Counted from the stretch's first letter, positions 1-9,142 are shown. The stretch: DNA of 64,000 bases from Mucilaginibacter sp. PAMC 26640 (GCA_001596135.1 CP014773.1:1860001-1924000), one strand, 5' to 3'. The notes: a model not told the origin generated them from the letters alone. Program-made: numbers and translations.

Positions 1-114
1 GAGTGCCTCGGGGTGAGTCGCCTTTGCGGGCGAGATAAAATTCCAAGCCCAATCCAAACACTTTTCTTTGCTTTGCTGATTTTTGCTCAATTTTGTAAAA
101 ATCAAATAGCCTTA

Positions 115-927
115 ATGGAAAGAACTACCGAAAAGGACTCTAAATACAACGGCCTGGAAACAATGTCGTTGCTGGAGATCCTTACCAATATCAATAAAGA
201 AGATCAAAGTGTACCCTTGGCCGTTGAACAGGCCCTGGAGCAGATAGAGGACCTGGCCACCATCGTATCCGAAAAGATGCGGATTGGCGGCAGGTTATTT
301 TACATCGGCGCTGGCACCAGCGGCAGGCTGGGCGTGGTTGATGCATCAGAATGCCCGCCTACCTTTGGCGTGCCCTTTGATTTAGTGGTGGGCATCATCG
401 CCGGGGGCGATCGCGCTATCCGCAGGGCCGTAGAGTTTGCCGAAGATGACCGCGAGCAGGCCTGGAAGGATCTGCTGGAATTTGATATCAACGAAAAGGA
501 TGTGGTTGTAGGGATAGCAGCTTCGGGTACTACGCCTTACGTTATCGGTGGTTTGCAAATGGCTAATGAGCAAAATATTGCAACAGGCTGCATTGTATGT
601 AATGCCAAAAGCCCGGTGGCGGCAGAGGCGCAATACCCGGTTGAAGTAATTGTAGGCCCCGAGTTTGTAACCGGCAGCACCCGCATGAAAGCCGGCACAG
701 CGCAAAAACTGGTTTTAAACATGCTGAGCACAAGCGTAATGATTCGCCTGGGCCGTGTAAAAGGTAATAAAATGGTGGATATGCAGTTAAGCAATAACAA
801 ACTGGTAGCGCGCGGCACCAAAATGGTGATGAGCGAAACCGGCCTGGACGAAAAAACGGCAGCTGCTTTACTGAAACAGCACGGAAGTGTAAGGAAAGCG
901 GTGCATTTCCATACAGCCAATAAATAA
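115..927 (+). CDS. murQ: N-acetylmuramic acid 6-phosphate etherase
   Basis: Cleaves the D-lactyl ether of MurNAc-6-phosphate to GlcNAc-6-phosphate in cytoplasmic peptidoglycan recycling. The 270-residue product is a single SIS domain with the signatures GAGTSGRLGVVDASECPPTF near residues 65-84 and TGSTRMKAGTAQK near residue 185; Glu79 in DASECP matches the catalytic Glu83 of E. coli MurQ. The reading frame is open upstream to base 13, but the family begins with MERTTEKDSKY, so I place the start at 115. First gene of an apparent run with the DUF4240 lipoprotein 4 bp downstream. No anmK or muropeptide kinase gene lies nearby. Very sure of function, fairly sure of start. Confidence 0.96.
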   Translation: MERTTEKDSKYNGLETMSLLEILTNINKEDQSVPLAVEQALEQIEDLATIVSEKMRIGGRLFYIGAGTSGRLGVVDASECPPTFGVPFDLVVGIIAGGDRAIRRAVEFAEDDREQAWKDLLEFDINEKDVVVGIAASGTTPYVIGGLQMANEQNIATGCIVCNAKSPVAAEAQYPVEVIVGPEFVTGSTRMKAGTAQKLVLNMLSTSVMIRLGRVKGNKMVDMQLSNNKLVARGTKMVMSETGLDEKTAAALLKQHGSVRKAVHFHTANK

Positions 928-931
928 GCAT

Positions 932-1579
932 ATGCGATTTATTCCAATCCTATTAATTTTTCTGACTCTTGTTAACATTGGCTGTTCGCAGCCTTCTGGT
1001 AAGTCGACAGTGGCTCCATCTGCTGCATTTAAAAAAAGTATTAAAATGGATGACGCTGAATTTTGGAAAATTATCGATTTTGCTTTTAAGGTTGCCGGAG
1101 AAGATCAGGAAAAAGAACAAAAAATTATAACTGAGAAATTATCAATGTATACTGCTGAGCAAATAATAGCGTATGAATTGATATTTAGCAAAAAACTTAT
1201 TGAAGCTAATGATTTTAAGATGATTGCTGCAGCCCGGATAATTGACGGTTCGGTTACTGATGATGGCTTTTTGTATTTTAGGTGTTGGTTAGTAAGTCGC
1301 GGTAAAAATACATTTGAAGGGGCCATGAAAAATCCTGATTATTTGGCGCAGGTGACTGACCGAGGAGTTGTTGCCGATTTTGAAAGCATGTTGTATGTTT
1401 CAACCGAAGCTTATAAGACCAAAACCGGGAAAAAAGAGGAGGATGATTCCTTTCCTCGCAACGTCGCTTACAAAACAGGTTTGAATTATGAAATGGGCGG
1501 ACAGCCAACCGCTGGCGAAGATTGGAAAGAAGAAGACCTGCCTAAGTTATATCCAAAACTCTGGAAGAAATTTAATTAA
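932..1579 (+). CDS. DUF4240-domain lipoprotein
   Basis: Predicted exported lipoprotein of 215 residues. The signal peptide ends in a lipobox (LVNIGC, lipid-bearing Cys18). From about residue 38 there is a DUF4240-like domain, recognised by the FWKIID helix, the DDGFLYFRCWLVSRG segment (about residues 110-125) and the following FEGAMKNPD. DUF4240 has no established biochemical role. It starts 4 bp after murQ and is followed 12 bp later by another gene on the same strand, so all three are probably co-transcribed. Base composition is more AT-rich than the flanking genes, which may point to recent acquisition. Family call by recall of the motif, not by search. Confidence 0.75.
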   Translation: MRFIPILLIFLTLVNIGCSQPSGKSTVAPSAAFKKSIKMDDAEFWKIIDFAFKVAGEDQEKEQKIITEKLSMYTAEQIIAYELIFSKKLIEANDFKMIAAARIIDGSVTDDGFLYFRCWLVSRGKNTFEGAMKNPDYLAQVTDRGVVADFESMLYVSTEAYKTKTGKKEEDDSFPRNVAYKTGLNYEMGGQPTAGEDWKEEDLPKLYPKLWKKFN

Positions 1580-1591
1580 GAAAGCAACTCA

Positions 1592-2158
1592 ATGCACGCA
1601 ATAGAACCCTACTATAAATGGCGCGATGATTACATAGCTGCAGAGGACGAGTACTCGCCCTTTTACGCTACGCAATACAACGAGTTTGAATTTGATAAAC
1701 AGATCTATAATTACCTGCTGCATCCGCAGTGGGATTCGTTCGGATCTAACACGCTGTATATGAAAGTGCTGTTTGTTGATTACGACAAAGGGTACAGCAT
1801 TATTGAATTTATTGGCGAATGGAACGATGCCATCAACAACGATATCATGCTGCTGAAGCGGGAGATCCTGGAGCTGATGATAGATCAGGGCGTTACCAAA
1901 TTTGTGCTGATAGGCGAAAACGTGCTTAACTTCCATCACTCAGATGATAGCTACTACGAGGAGTGGTTCCAGGATGTGGAGGATGGCTGGATTGCCGGCA
2001 TCAATTTCCAGGACCACGTGATCAAAGAATTCAAGAACAGTAATATCGATTACTACATCAACTTCGGCGGGCAGCTGGATGAACTGAACTGGCGGGCGCT
2101 TAAACCTGTGCAGGTATTTAAAAAAGTGGAAGAGCAGCTGCAGAAAAGATTAAATTGA
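1592..2158 (+). CDS. Conserved hypothetical protein
   Basis: I do not recognise a family with a known function. The 188-residue product has no signal peptide or membrane segment, so it should be cytoplasmic. It is rich in aromatic and acidic residues (many Tyr, Trp, Phe and Asp/Glu), with a hydrophobic beta-strand core (YMKVLFVDYD, KFVLIGENVL) suggesting an alpha/beta fold. The start at 1592 follows the upstream stop by 12 bp and gives a continuous ORF with codon use like its neighbours, which argues for a real gene. It ends 100 bp before the Bax-inhibitor gene, which has its own promoter. Confidence 0.7.
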   Translation: MHAIEPYYKWRDDYIAAEDEYSPFYATQYNEFEFDKQIYNYLLHPQWDSFGSNTLYMKVLFVDYDKGYSIIEFIGEWNDAINNDIMLLKREILELMIDQGVTKFVLIGENVLNFHHSDDSYYEEWFQDVEDGWIAGINFQDHVIKEFKNSNIDYYINFGGQLDELNWRALKPVQVFKKVEEQLQKRLN

Positions 2159-2228
2159 GATTTACATCCCATTGTAAGCTTTAAGCAGGTTTATAACAAT
2201 TCAATCGCACTTAACGTTTCAACTTTAC

Positions 2229-2236
2229 TATATTCG
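2229..2236 (+). promoter_or_regulatory. Bacteroidota -7 element for the Bax-inhibitor gene
   Basis: TATATTCG, one mismatch from the Bacteroidota -7 consensus TAnnTTTG, 24 bp before the ATG. I see no convincing -33 TTTG. Confidence 0.35.
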
Positions 2237-2259
2237 TATTAAATAATCCTAAATAAAAA

Positions 2260-3000
2260 ATGGAAACTAACACTTCTGATTTCGTTTACGCAGACAAGCC
2301 GGGCATCGTTGAAAATGCTGAAGCGTCGCGTAAATTTATAGCTAATGTATTCTTATGGATGTTTGTGGCGCTGGGGCTGTCTTCTGTATGTACCTATATT
2401 TTTGCATTCAATCCCGAACTATCTGCCATAATTCGCGATCCGCTTACTAATCACAATACCATTTGGGGTACCGTGGTTACCTTTGCGCCGCTGGCATTTG
2501 TGTTCTTAATTTCCGGAGCATTTAACAAGTTTAGCTTCGCCGGTCTGCTTATCGCTTTCCTTGCTTTTTCTGCATTGATGGGGATGAGTTTGAGTAATAT
2601 ATTTTACATGTATTCGGTTGCTACCATATCTGGTACTTTCATCACTGCGGCAGTGGTATTTGGCGTAATGGCTGTAGGCGGTTATATCACCCACCAGGAT
2701 CTAACCAAGTTTGGTTCTATCCTGATCATGCTATTGATCGGTATCGTTGTGGCTACCCTGCTCAACGCTTTCATATTGCATAGTGGTAGCCTTGGTTTAA
2801 TTATCAGCTATATTGGGGTTGCTGTATTTGTGGGCCTAACGGCGTACGATGTTCAGAAGCTTAAACGGATGGGCGCAGTAATTGAAGCCGGTGATGAATC
2901 AGGCAAAAAAATGGCCATCATGGGTGCCTTAACTTTGTACCTCGATTTTATTAACCTGTTCCTGATGCTGCTGCGCGTATTTGGCGGTAACAGGAGATAA
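2260..3000 (+). CDS. Bax inhibitor-1/YccA family membrane protein
   Basis: Integral inner-membrane protein of 246 residues with seven predicted hydrophobic segments (roughly 25-47, 75-95, 100-118, 125-147, 150-170, 178-195 and 220-240) and the family-typical YDVQKLKRMG and LTLYLDFINLFLMLLRVFGG near the C-terminus. Bacterial members (YccA/YbhL/YetJ) are membrane proteins linked to FtsH modulation or pH-sensitive calcium leak; which applies here cannot be read from sequence. The ATG at 2260 follows an A-rich leader without a clear Shine-Dalgarno, as is usual in this phylum. Monocistronic: promoter upstream and terminator just downstream. Confidence 0.9.
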   Translation: METNTSDFVYADKPGIVENAEASRKFIANVFLWMFVALGLSSVCTYIFAFNPELSAIIRDPLTNHNTIWGTVVTFAPLAFVFLISGAFNKFSFAGLLIAFLAFSALMGMSLSNIFYMYSVATISGTFITAAVVFGVMAVGGYITHQDLTKFGSILIMLLIGIVVATLLNAFILHSGSLGLIISYIGVAVFVGLTAYDVQKLKRMGAVIEAGDESGKKMAIMGALTLYLDFINLFLMLLRVFGGNRR

Positions 3001-3021
3001 TCGGATCTCAAATAGATTTTG

Positions 3022-3047
3022 AAAGCTACCTTCGGGTGGCTTTTTTT
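3022..3047 (+). terminator. Intrinsic terminator after the Bax-inhibitor gene
   Basis: AAAGCTACC, a UUCG tetraloop, then GGTGGCTTT (9 pairs, one G-U), continuing into a run of seven T. Confidence 0.85.
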
Positions 3048-3066
3048 GTTTGTCGTGCGCAGGAAC

Positions 3067-3137
3067 GAGGCATCTTTAACCGATAAGCAACCGTAGCAAA
3101 ATTCGTTATCAAACCCTGCGTTCCTTAAGGGTGACAC
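3067..3137. repeat. Degenerate palindromic repeat remnant
   Basis: Outer arms AGGAACG and CGTTCCT enclose internal complementary words (CGATAAGC, TTCGTTATC). It resembles dispersed intergenic palindromes of this group. No coding potential is credible here. Confidence 0.3.
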
Positions 3138-3198
3138 TTTTACGATTTTGCATTCCTACTTATCCTAAGACAACTTCATTCTGCCCCCAGGCACTCCA

Positions 3199-3230
3199 TT
3201 TGCACAATACAACATTAATAATCATATTTG
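3199..3230 (+). promoter_or_regulatory. Promoter of the SAM riboswitch-metH unit
   Basis: A -33 TTTG (3199-3202) and a -7 CATATTTG (3223-3230, one mismatch from TAnnTTTG) are separated by 20 bp, the normal Bacteroidota spacing. The predicted transcript starts at about 3235, exactly at the first base of riboswitch helix P1. Confidence 0.6.
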
Positions 3231-3234
3231 TGAT

Positions 3235-3342
3235 GCTTATGGAGAAAGGCGGAGGGATTAGACCCTGCGATGTCTTGGCAACCTGTGCTTACAAGGTGCT
3301 ACATTCTACTTAGCCGGGAGAAATCGGTTAGGAAAGATAAGC
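3235..3342 (+). ncRNA. SAM-I (S-box) riboswitch
   Basis: S-adenosylmethionine-sensing leader of metH. Visible elements in order: P1 GCTTAT (3235-3240) pairing with ATAAGC (3337-3342); the conserved 5' block GGAGAAAGGCGGAGGGA; GACCCTGCGATG; the highly conserved CTTGGCAACC; the P3 arm GTGCTTACAAGGTGCTA; the P4 hairpin TAGCCGGGAGAAATCGGTTA; and the closing GGAAAG before P1. These match the S-box consensus closely. Repression of metH by SAM is the expected output. There is no obvious terminator between P1 and metH; a large repeat hairpin lies between the riboswitch and the start codon and may be part of the expression platform. Confidence 0.92.
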
Positions 3343-3384
3343 GGAAGTCATTATTACAGCCTGACTTTTCGAAATAAGTTTTAT

Positions 3385-3508
3385 AAGTATCAAGTAGTTA
3401 GTATCAAGTAGCAAGATGGTATACCGTCTGTTCTGGATCCGAATAAACGCTTTTGTTTAAGCACCAAATACTTGCTACTTGATACTTGATACTAGCTGCT
3501 AAATACCA
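3385..3508. repeat. TATCAAGTAG inverted-array repeat in the metH leader
   Basis: Left arm (3385-3415) and right arm (3467-3508) are arrays of the degenerate word AGTATCAAGTA in opposite orientation. AGTATCAAGTAGCAAG (3400-3415) is perfectly complementary to 3471-3486 (16 bp). The right arm ends 1 bp before the metH ATG, so the hairpin would occlude the translation start. The same family recurs at 7235-7351, 7709-7980 and 50052-50190. Confidence 0.85.
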
Positions 3509-3509
3509 A

Positions 3510-6500
3510 ATGGATATTAGAAAAGAATTAGAAAAACGCATCCTGGTTATTGATGGGGCGATGGGTACCATGATCCAACGGTATGAACTAACCGAGGAGG
3601 ATTTCCGTGGCGAGCGTTTCCGTGATCATGCTTCAGACCTTAAAGGCAATAACGACTTACTGAATATCACCCGTCCTGATGTGATCAAGGCTATCCATGC
3701 AGAATACCTGGATGCCGGTGCCGATATCATCGAGACCAATACTTTCAGCACGCAAAAAATCTCCCTGGCGGATTATCACCTGGAAGAACTGGATTACGAA
3801 TTAAGTTACGAAGGCGCCCGCATTGCCCGCGAAGTGGCGGACGAATACACTGCTAAAGACCCAAACAAGCCCCGCTTTGTAGCCGGTGCTGTTGGTCCTA
3901 CCAACCGTACCGCATCTTTATCACCGGATGTAAACGACCCGGGGTACCGCGCAGTTACTTTTGATGATTTAGCCGATGCTTATTACGAGCAGGTACGCGG
4001 ACTGGTTGATGGCGGTTCGGACGTGCTGCTGGTTGAAACCATATTTGATACCCTGAATGCGAAAGCAGCTTTGTTCGCTATCGACCGGTATAAACAAGAA
4101 TGTAAGGCAGCAGGTAAAGATTACCTCGCCTTTCGTGATACCGGCGGCGTGATGATCTCCGGCACCATTACCGATGCTTCCGGCCGTACGCTTTCGGGCC
4201 AAACAGTGGAGGCCTTCTGGAATTCTATCAGCCATGCCAACCTGTTATCGGTTGGCTTGAATTGCGCTTTGGGTGCCAGGGAAATGCGCCCGCACCTGGA
4301 AGAACTTTCCGAGAAGGCTGGTGTATATATATCGGCTTATCCTAATGCGGGCTTACCCAATGAGTTTGGTGCTTATGATGAAACACCGCACGAAACCGCC
4401 CACCAGGTTGATGATTTCATCAAAGCCGGGTTGGTTAATATTGTAGGCGGCTGTTGTGGTACTACGCCGGATCATATCCAGTGTATTGCCGAAAAAGCCG
4501 CCAGATACAGTCCCCGGAAAAAACCGGAGATAGCGCCGTTTTTACGCCTCAGCGGACTGGAAGCCGTTACCCTTACCCCAGAAACAAACTTTGTTAATAT
4601 AGGCGAGCGTACCAATATTACCGGGTCGCCAAAATTCTCCAAACTCATCCTGTCCGAAGATTACGAGGCTGCGCTCACCGTTGCACTGCAACAGGTAGAA
4701 GGCGGGGCGCAGGTCATCGATATTAACATGGATGAAGGGATGATCGATTCGGAAGCGGTGATGGTGAAATTCCTGAACCTGGTTGCCTCCGAGCCGGATA
4801 TTGCCAAGTTGCCGATCATGGTGGATTCCAGCAAGTGGACGGTTATTGAAGCAGGTTTGAAATGTTTGCAGGGCAAGGGTATCGTTAACTCTATCTCGCT
4901 AAAAGAAGGCGAAGAGAAGTTTAAAGAATATGCCCGTAAGATCCTGAGCTATGGTGCTGCTACGGTAGTGATGGCCTTTGACGAAACCGGCCAGGCAGAT
5001 TCATTGGAGCGCCGTAAAGAGATCTGTGAACGCAGTTACCGCATCCTGGTGGATGAGGTTGGCTTCCCGCCGCAGGATATCATTTTCGACCCGAACATCC
5101 TTACCGTTGCAACCGGTTTGGAAGAGCATAACAACTACGCGGTTGACTTTATTGATGCTACGCGCTGGATAAAAAATAACCTTCCCTACGCCAAAGTAAG
5201 CGGCGGGGTAAGTAATATCTCCTTCTCGTTCCGTGGTAATAACGTGGTGCGCGAGGCAATGCACTCCGCCTTTTTGTATCACGCCATCAAAGCCGGGCTG
5301 GATATGGGTATTGTGAACGCCGGGATGCTGGAAGTTTACGAGGAGATCCCTAAGGATTTATTAGCGCTTGTGGAAGATGTGTTGCTGAACCGCCGCGATG
5401 ATGCTACCGAGCGTTTGGTTGAATTTGCAGATACCATTAAAAGTAAGGGCAAAGAGATTGTTCGGGATGAGGAATGGCGCAAGAACCCGGTGGAGCAGCG
5501 CTTATCGCACGCTTTGGTGAAAGGTATCATCGAATACCTGGATGACGATGTGGAAGAAGCCCGCCAGAAATTTGCCAAGCCACTGGAGGTGATAGAAGGC
5601 CCCTTGATGGATGGCATGAATGTAGTGGGCGACTTGTTTGGTGCCGGGAAGATGTTCTTGCCACAGGTAGTAAAATCTGCCCGCGTAATGAAGAAGGCGG
5701 TGGCCTACCTGCTGCCATTCATCGAACTGGAAAAACAGCGGGTGATAGATGCCGGGGAAGATAGCAGCGGCAGCCGTGCCAACGCCGGCAAGATCCTGAT
5801 GGCCACCGTAAAAGGCGATGTACACGATATCGGCAAAAATATTGTTGGCGTGGTGCTAGCCTGTAACAACTTTGAGGTAATAGATCTTGGGGTGATGGTA
5901 CCGGCGCAGCGCATTATAGAAGAAGCTAAAAAACACGATGTAGATATAATTGGCTTGAGCGGATTGATCACCCCATCACTGGATGAGATGGTGCACTTTG
6001 CCAAGGAGATGGAACGCCAGGAGTTTACCATACCGCTGATCATTGGCGGGGCAACTACTTCGCGTATCCACGCAGCCGTTAAGGTGGCGCCCAACTATTC
6101 GGGTGCTGCAATCCACGTATTGGATGCATCGCGCAGCGTAACTGTTTGCAGCAGTTTGATGAACCGCGATGGCCGCGATGCGTATATCCAGGGCATTAAG
6201 GACGAATATGCCAAGGCCCGCGAGGCGCATGCCAATAAAAAGAACGATAAGCGTTTTGTAAGTATAGAAGAGGCGCGGGGCGGCAAATTCCAGATCAGTC
6301 TGGATGGTGATATTGCACCAAAGCCTGCCATTATTGGCACAAAGGTTTTTGAAAGTTACCCGCTGGAAGAGCTGGTGCCATATATCGACTGGACGCCATT
6401 TTTCCATACCTGGGAGCTGCGCGGCAGTTATCCGAAGATATTCAACGATAAATACGTAGGCGAAGAAGCGAAAAAGCTATATGATGATGCACAGGTTTTA

Positions 6501-7229
6501 TTGAAACGGGTGCTGGATAATAAACTGCTTACTGCAAGCGGCGTCATTGGTTTTTGGCCGGCCAACAGCGTGGGCGATGACATCGAAATATATACTGACG
6601 ATACCCGCACTACACTGCTTACCCGCATCCATACGCTGCGCCAGCAGGCAGAGAAGGCTAAGAATGAGCCATATTATGCCCTATCGGATTTTATTGCACC
6701 GAAAGATAGCGGTATACCCGATTACTGGGGCGGCTTTGCCGTAACTACCGGGATAGGCTGTGATGAATTAGTAGCCGAATTTGAAGCCGACCATGATGAT
6801 TATAACAGCATTATGGCCAAAGCAATTGCCGACCGTTTGGCAGAGGCATTTGCCGAAAAAATGCACGAACTGGTACGTAAAGAGTACTGGGGCTACAGCA
6901 AGGGCGAGCAGCTGGCTACCGAGGAGCTGATTAAAGAAGAATACCAGGGCATCCGCCCGGCACCGGGTTATCCCGCCTGCCCGGATCATACCGAAAAAAC
7001 TACTTTGTTCGAAATCCTGAAGGCAGAGGATAATGCCCACATGCAATTGACAGAAAGCCTGGCCATGCTGCCGGCTGCTTCGGTAAGCGGGTTCTATTTT
7101 GCGCACCCGCAGGCGCGCTACTTCGGTCTGGGTAAGATCAGCAAAGACCAGGTGGAAGATTACGCAGTAAGAAAAAATATGAGTGTTGATACCGTAGAAC
7201 GCTGGTTGGGGCCGAATTTGAATTATTAG
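3510..7229 (+). CDS. metH: Cobalamin-dependent methionine synthase
   Basis: Transfers the methyl group of 5-methyltetrahydrofolate to homocysteine through methylcobalamin. All modules are present in 1239 residues: homocysteine-binding barrel (about 1-330) with zinc ligands Cys252 (GLNC) and Cys315/Cys316 (GGCCGTTP); pterin-binding barrel (about 350-610); cobalamin cap and Rossmann domains (about 640-890) with DVHDIGKN carrying axial His772; and the AdoMet-dependent reactivation domain (about 905-1239) with [12 protein letters not shown] from Arg1149. The frame is open to 3486, but [19 protein letters not shown] is the normal N-terminus, so I start at 3510. Preceded by a SAM-I riboswitch; metF, which supplies its methyl donor, lies downstream. 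Confidence 0.97.
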   Translation: MDIRKELEKRILVIDGAMGTMIQRYELTEEDFRGERFRDHASDLKGNNDLLNITRPDVIKAIHAEYLDAGADIIETNTFSTQKISLADYHLEELDYELSYEGARIAREVADEYTAKDPNKPRFVAGAVGPTNRTASLSPDVNDPGYRAVTFDDLADAYYEQVRGLVDGGSDVLLVETIFDTLNAKAALFAIDRYKQECKAAGKDYLAFRDTGGVMISGTITDASGRTLSGQTVEAFWNSISHANLLSVGLNCALGAREMRPHLEELSEKAGVYISAYPNAGLPNEFGAYDETPHETAHQVDDFIKAGLVNIVGGCCGTTPDHIQCIAEKAARYSPRKKPEIAPFLRLSGLEAVTLTPETNFVNIGERTNITGSPKFSKLILSEDYEAALTVALQQVEGGAQVIDINMDEGMIDSEAVMVKFLNLVASEPDIAKLPIMVDSSKWTVIEAGLKCLQGKGIVNSISLKEGEEKFKEYARKILSYGAATVVMAFDETGQADSLERRKEICERSYRILVDEVGFPPQDIIFDPNILTVATGLEEHNNYAVDFIDATRWIKNNLPYAKVSGGVSNISFSFRGNNVVREAMHSAFLYHAIKAGLDMGIVNAGMLEVYEEIPKDLLALVEDVLLNRRDDATERLVEFADTIKSKGKEIVRDEEWRKNPVEQRLSHALVKGIIEYLDDDVEEARQKFAKPLEVIEGPLMDGMNVVGDLFGAGKMFLPQVVKSARVMKKAVAYLLPFIELEKQRVIDAGEDSSGSRANAGKILMATVKGDVHDIGKNIVGVVLACNNFEVIDLGVMVPAQRIIEEAKKHDVDIIGLSGLITPSLDEMVHFAKEMERQEFTIPLIIGGATTSRIHAAVKVAPNYSGAAIHVLDASRSVTVCSSLMNRDGRDAYIQGIKDEYAKAREAHANKKNDKRFVSIEEARGGKFQISLDGDIAPKPAIIGTKVFESYPLEELVPYIDWTPFFHTWELRGSYPKIFNDKYVGEEAKKLYDDAQVLLKRVLDNKLLTASGVIGFWPANSVGDDIEIYTDDTRTTLLTRIHTLRQQAEKAKNEPYYALSDFIAPKDSGIPDYWGGFAVTTGIGCDELVAEFEADHDDYNSIMAKAIADRLAEAFAEKMHELVRKEYWGYSKGEQLATEELIKEEYQGIRPAPGYPACPDHTEKTTLFEILKAEDNAHMQLTESLAMLPAASVSGFYFAHPQARYFGLGKISKDQVEDYAVRKNMSVDTVERWLGPNLNY

Positions 7230-7234
7230 GAGAC

Positions 7235-7351
7235 AGTAGCAAGTAGTTAGTATCAAGTATCAAGACAAGAATTGTTCCCGGGGGATTAATTAGGAGAGCT
7301 TCGCTTGACACGTACAAATTGCGAAATTATATAACCAAGTATCAAGACAGG
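7235..7351. repeat. TATCAAGTAG repeats upstream of the four-helix-bundle gene
   Basis: Two copies of AAGTATCAAGAC (7255-7266 and 7337-7348) with adjoining AGTAGCAAGTAGTTAGTATC. They are the left counterpart of inverted copies after the gene: 7337-7348 is exactly complementary to 7712-7723. The left copy ends 5 bp before the ATG and the right copy begins 4 bp after the stop, so the gene is tightly bracketed. Confidence 0.8.
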
Positions 7352-7353
7352 AA

Positions 7354-7707
7354 ATGCATAATTTTAAGGAGTTAAAAGTATGGAAGGCTGGGATTGAAGT
7401 AAGCAAACTTACTTTTAATATCACCAGAAATTTCCCGTCTGAAGAACGGTATGGGCTGATATCCCAGATGACACGGTCAGCCGTTTCTATACCATCTAAT
7501 ATTGCCGAAGGTTGCGGACGAAAATCTAATAAAGAGTTATATCATTTTTTAAATATTTCTCTAGGCTCGGCATTTGAATTGGAAACGCAGTGTATAATTG
7601 CAAAAGAGTTTGGTTATATGCCTGAAATTCAACTTAACGAAATTACCGCACTACTATCCGAAATACAGAGAATGATCTATGGCTTGCAGAAAAGTCTAAA
7701 TATATAA
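7354..7707 (+). CDS. Four-helix-bundle protein (S23/23S rRNA intervening-sequence family)
   Basis: A 117-residue cytoplasmic protein of the TIGR02436-type four-helix-bundle family, recognised by FKELKVWKAGIEVSKLTF at the N-terminus, YGLISQMTRSAVSIPSNIAEG (about 46-66) and FLNISLGSAFELETQ (about 80-95). Members are found inside 23S rRNA intervening sequences and as free-standing genes in Bacteroidota; they are distantly related to the Avd accessory proteins of diversity-generating retroelements. No biochemical role is firmly established for the free-standing form. The gene is bracketed by 12-bp inverted repeats, and its last roughly 87 bp plus 3' flank are triplicated downstream. It separates metH from metF. 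Confidence 0.85.
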   Translation: MHNFKELKVWKAGIEVSKLTFNITRNFPSEERYGLISQMTRSAVSIPSNIAEGCGRKSNKELYHFLNISLGSAFELETQCIIAKEFGYMPEIQLNEITALLSEIQRMIYGLQKSLNI

Positions 7708-7980
7708 TCAAGTCTTGATACTTAATACTAAATACTTGTGTCTGAAAGCCAACTTAACGAAATTACCGTACTACTATCCGAAATACAGAGAATGATCTAT
7801 GGCTTGCAAAAAAGTCTAATTATATAATCAAGTCTTGATACTTAATACTAAATACTTGTGTCTGAAAGCCAACTTAACGAAATTACCGCACTACCGTCCG
7901 AAATACAGAGAATGATCTATGGCTTGCAAAAAAGTCTAATTATATAATCAAGTCTTGATACTTGATACTAAATACTTGCT
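7621..7980. repeat. Three tandem 120-bp copies of the gene 3' end plus inverted repeat
   Basis: Units 7621-7740, 7741-7860 and 7861-7980 are nearly identical. Each holds the C-terminal coding segment of the four-helix-bundle gene, its stop codon region, and the TATCAAGTAG-type right arm. Only the first unit is part of an intact gene; the other two have no start codon and are pseudo-copies. Differences are few (for example CTACTATCC versus CTACCGTCC), implying a recent duplication. The last unit ends 6 bp before the metF ATG. Confidence 0.93.
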
Positions 7981-7986
7981 ACTATA

Positions 7987-8943
7987 ATGAAGATTACAGA
8001 ACATATCGCGAACGCCAACGGCAAAACACTTTTTTCATTTGAACTTATCCCGCCTTTAAAAGGCGAGAGTATCCAGGGGATCTATAACGCAATTGATCCG
8101 CTGATGGAGTTTAAACCGCCGTTTATTGATGTTACTTCCCTTCGGGAGGATTATATCTATAAACAACACGAAACCGGCTTGCTGGAGAAACTGGCTTATC
8201 GCAAGCGTCCGGGTACCATTGCCATTTGTGCTGCGATCATGAACAAGTACAAAGTAGATACCGTTCCGCACTTGCTTTGCGGCGGCTTTACTAAAGACGA
8301 AACAGAAAACGGCTTGATCGACCTGCAGTTTTTGGGAATAGAAAATGTATTGGTATTACGCGGCGATGCGCGACGGGGTGATTCGTCTTTTGTGCCTACA
8401 CCCAACGGGCATTGTTATGCTACCGATCTGCTGCAGCAGGTATCCAATATGAATAAAGGGATTTACCTGCACGAGAACCATGAAGGGATTCTGAAAACTG
8501 ATTTCTGTATCGGTGTAGCAGGTTATCCCGAAAAGCATTTTGAGGCACCAAACTTAAAAACAGACTTTAAATATCTAAAGCAAAAGGTGGATATGGGGGC
8601 AGGCTTCATTGTAACCCAGATGTTTTTTGATAATCAGAAGTACTTTGATTTTGTAAACAACTGCCGCGCCAATGGCATCAATGTGCCGATCATACCGGGA
8701 CTGAAACCGATCACCACGTCAAAGCAGCTGGTCAACCTGTCAAAAACATTCCATATTGATATTCCCGAAGAACTGAGCGATGCCATCCAGGATTGTAAAG
8801 TAGAGAAGAATGTAAAAGATATCGGGATTGAGTGGATGATTAACCAGTGTAAAGAACTGGTGAAGTTCGGCGCGCCGGTACTGCACTTTTATACAATGGG
8901 TAATCCCGGCCCAACCAAGCGGATAGCTGAAGCTATATTTTAA
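7987..8943 (+). CDS. metF: 5,10-methylenetetrahydrofolate reductase
   Basis: FAD enzyme that makes 5-methyltetrahydrofolate, the methyl donor used by MetH. The 318-residue product spans the whole TIM-barrel family: N-terminal FSFELIPP with the catalytic Glu, NVLVLRGDAR (about 120-129), the FCIGVAGYPEKH segment (about 172-183), and GAGFIVTQMFFD (about 204-215). No C-terminal regulatory domain, as usual in bacteria. The ATG lies directly after the repeat cluster. Distance from metH and the intervening repeats make it uncertain whether it is read from the riboswitch transcript; I see no clear TAnnTTTG promoter of its own. Confidence 0.95.
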   Translation: MKITEHIANANGKTLFSFELIPPLKGESIQGIYNAIDPLMEFKPPFIDVTSLREDYIYKQHETGLLEKLAYRKRPGTIAICAAIMNKYKVDTVPHLLCGGFTKDETENGLIDLQFLGIENVLVLRGDARRGDSSFVPTPNGHCYATDLLQQVSNMNKGIYLHENHEGILKTDFCIGVAGYPEKHFEAPNLKTDFKYLKQKVDMGAGFIVTQMFFDNQKYFDFVNNCRANGINVPIIPGLKPITTSKQLVNLSKTFHIDIPEELSDAIQDCKVEKNVKDIGIEWMINQCKELVKFGAPVLHFYTMGNPGPTKRIAEAIF

Positions 8944-9086
8944 CGGGCAATGAAATGTCCAAATTGTTGTCCAGAACCATGAACGAGGAGGGTTTTCTGC
9001 ACTAGTATCTCTTTGATGTTTTTGCGCAAAAGCATATCACAGAATAACTCTGATAGTCTCGCTTTTAACTGAACGACACAAGTATC

Positions 9087-9128
9087 AACGCAAAAAGCCG
9101 GTCCTTTACAGAGCCGGCTTTTTGCGTT
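9087..9128. terminator. Bidirectional terminator between metF and the S8 peptidase gene
   Basis: AACGCAAAAAGCCGG pairs perfectly over 15 bp with CCGGCTTTTTGCGTT around a 12-base loop, with T- and A-rich stretches inside the stem. It lies between convergent genes and can serve both. The 140 bp between metF and this hairpin contain nothing I can assign. Confidence 0.88.
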
Positions 9129-9142
9129 AAATAGCAATTGAC

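Noticed and set aside
3131..3313. A 60-codon plus-strand ORF
   Set aside because: It overlaps the promoter and aptamer of the SAM-I riboswitch, whose conserved bases explain the sequence.
7354..7707. Diversity-generating retroelement (Avd-like protein)
   Set aside because: No reverse transcriptase or variable-repeat pair lies nearby; the duplicated 120-bp units do not show adenine-specific variation.
8940..9137. A 65-codon minus-strand ORF between metF and the S8 peptidase gene
   Set aside because: It begins inside the strong bidirectional terminator and has no family resemblance; possibly a decayed fragment but not supportable.
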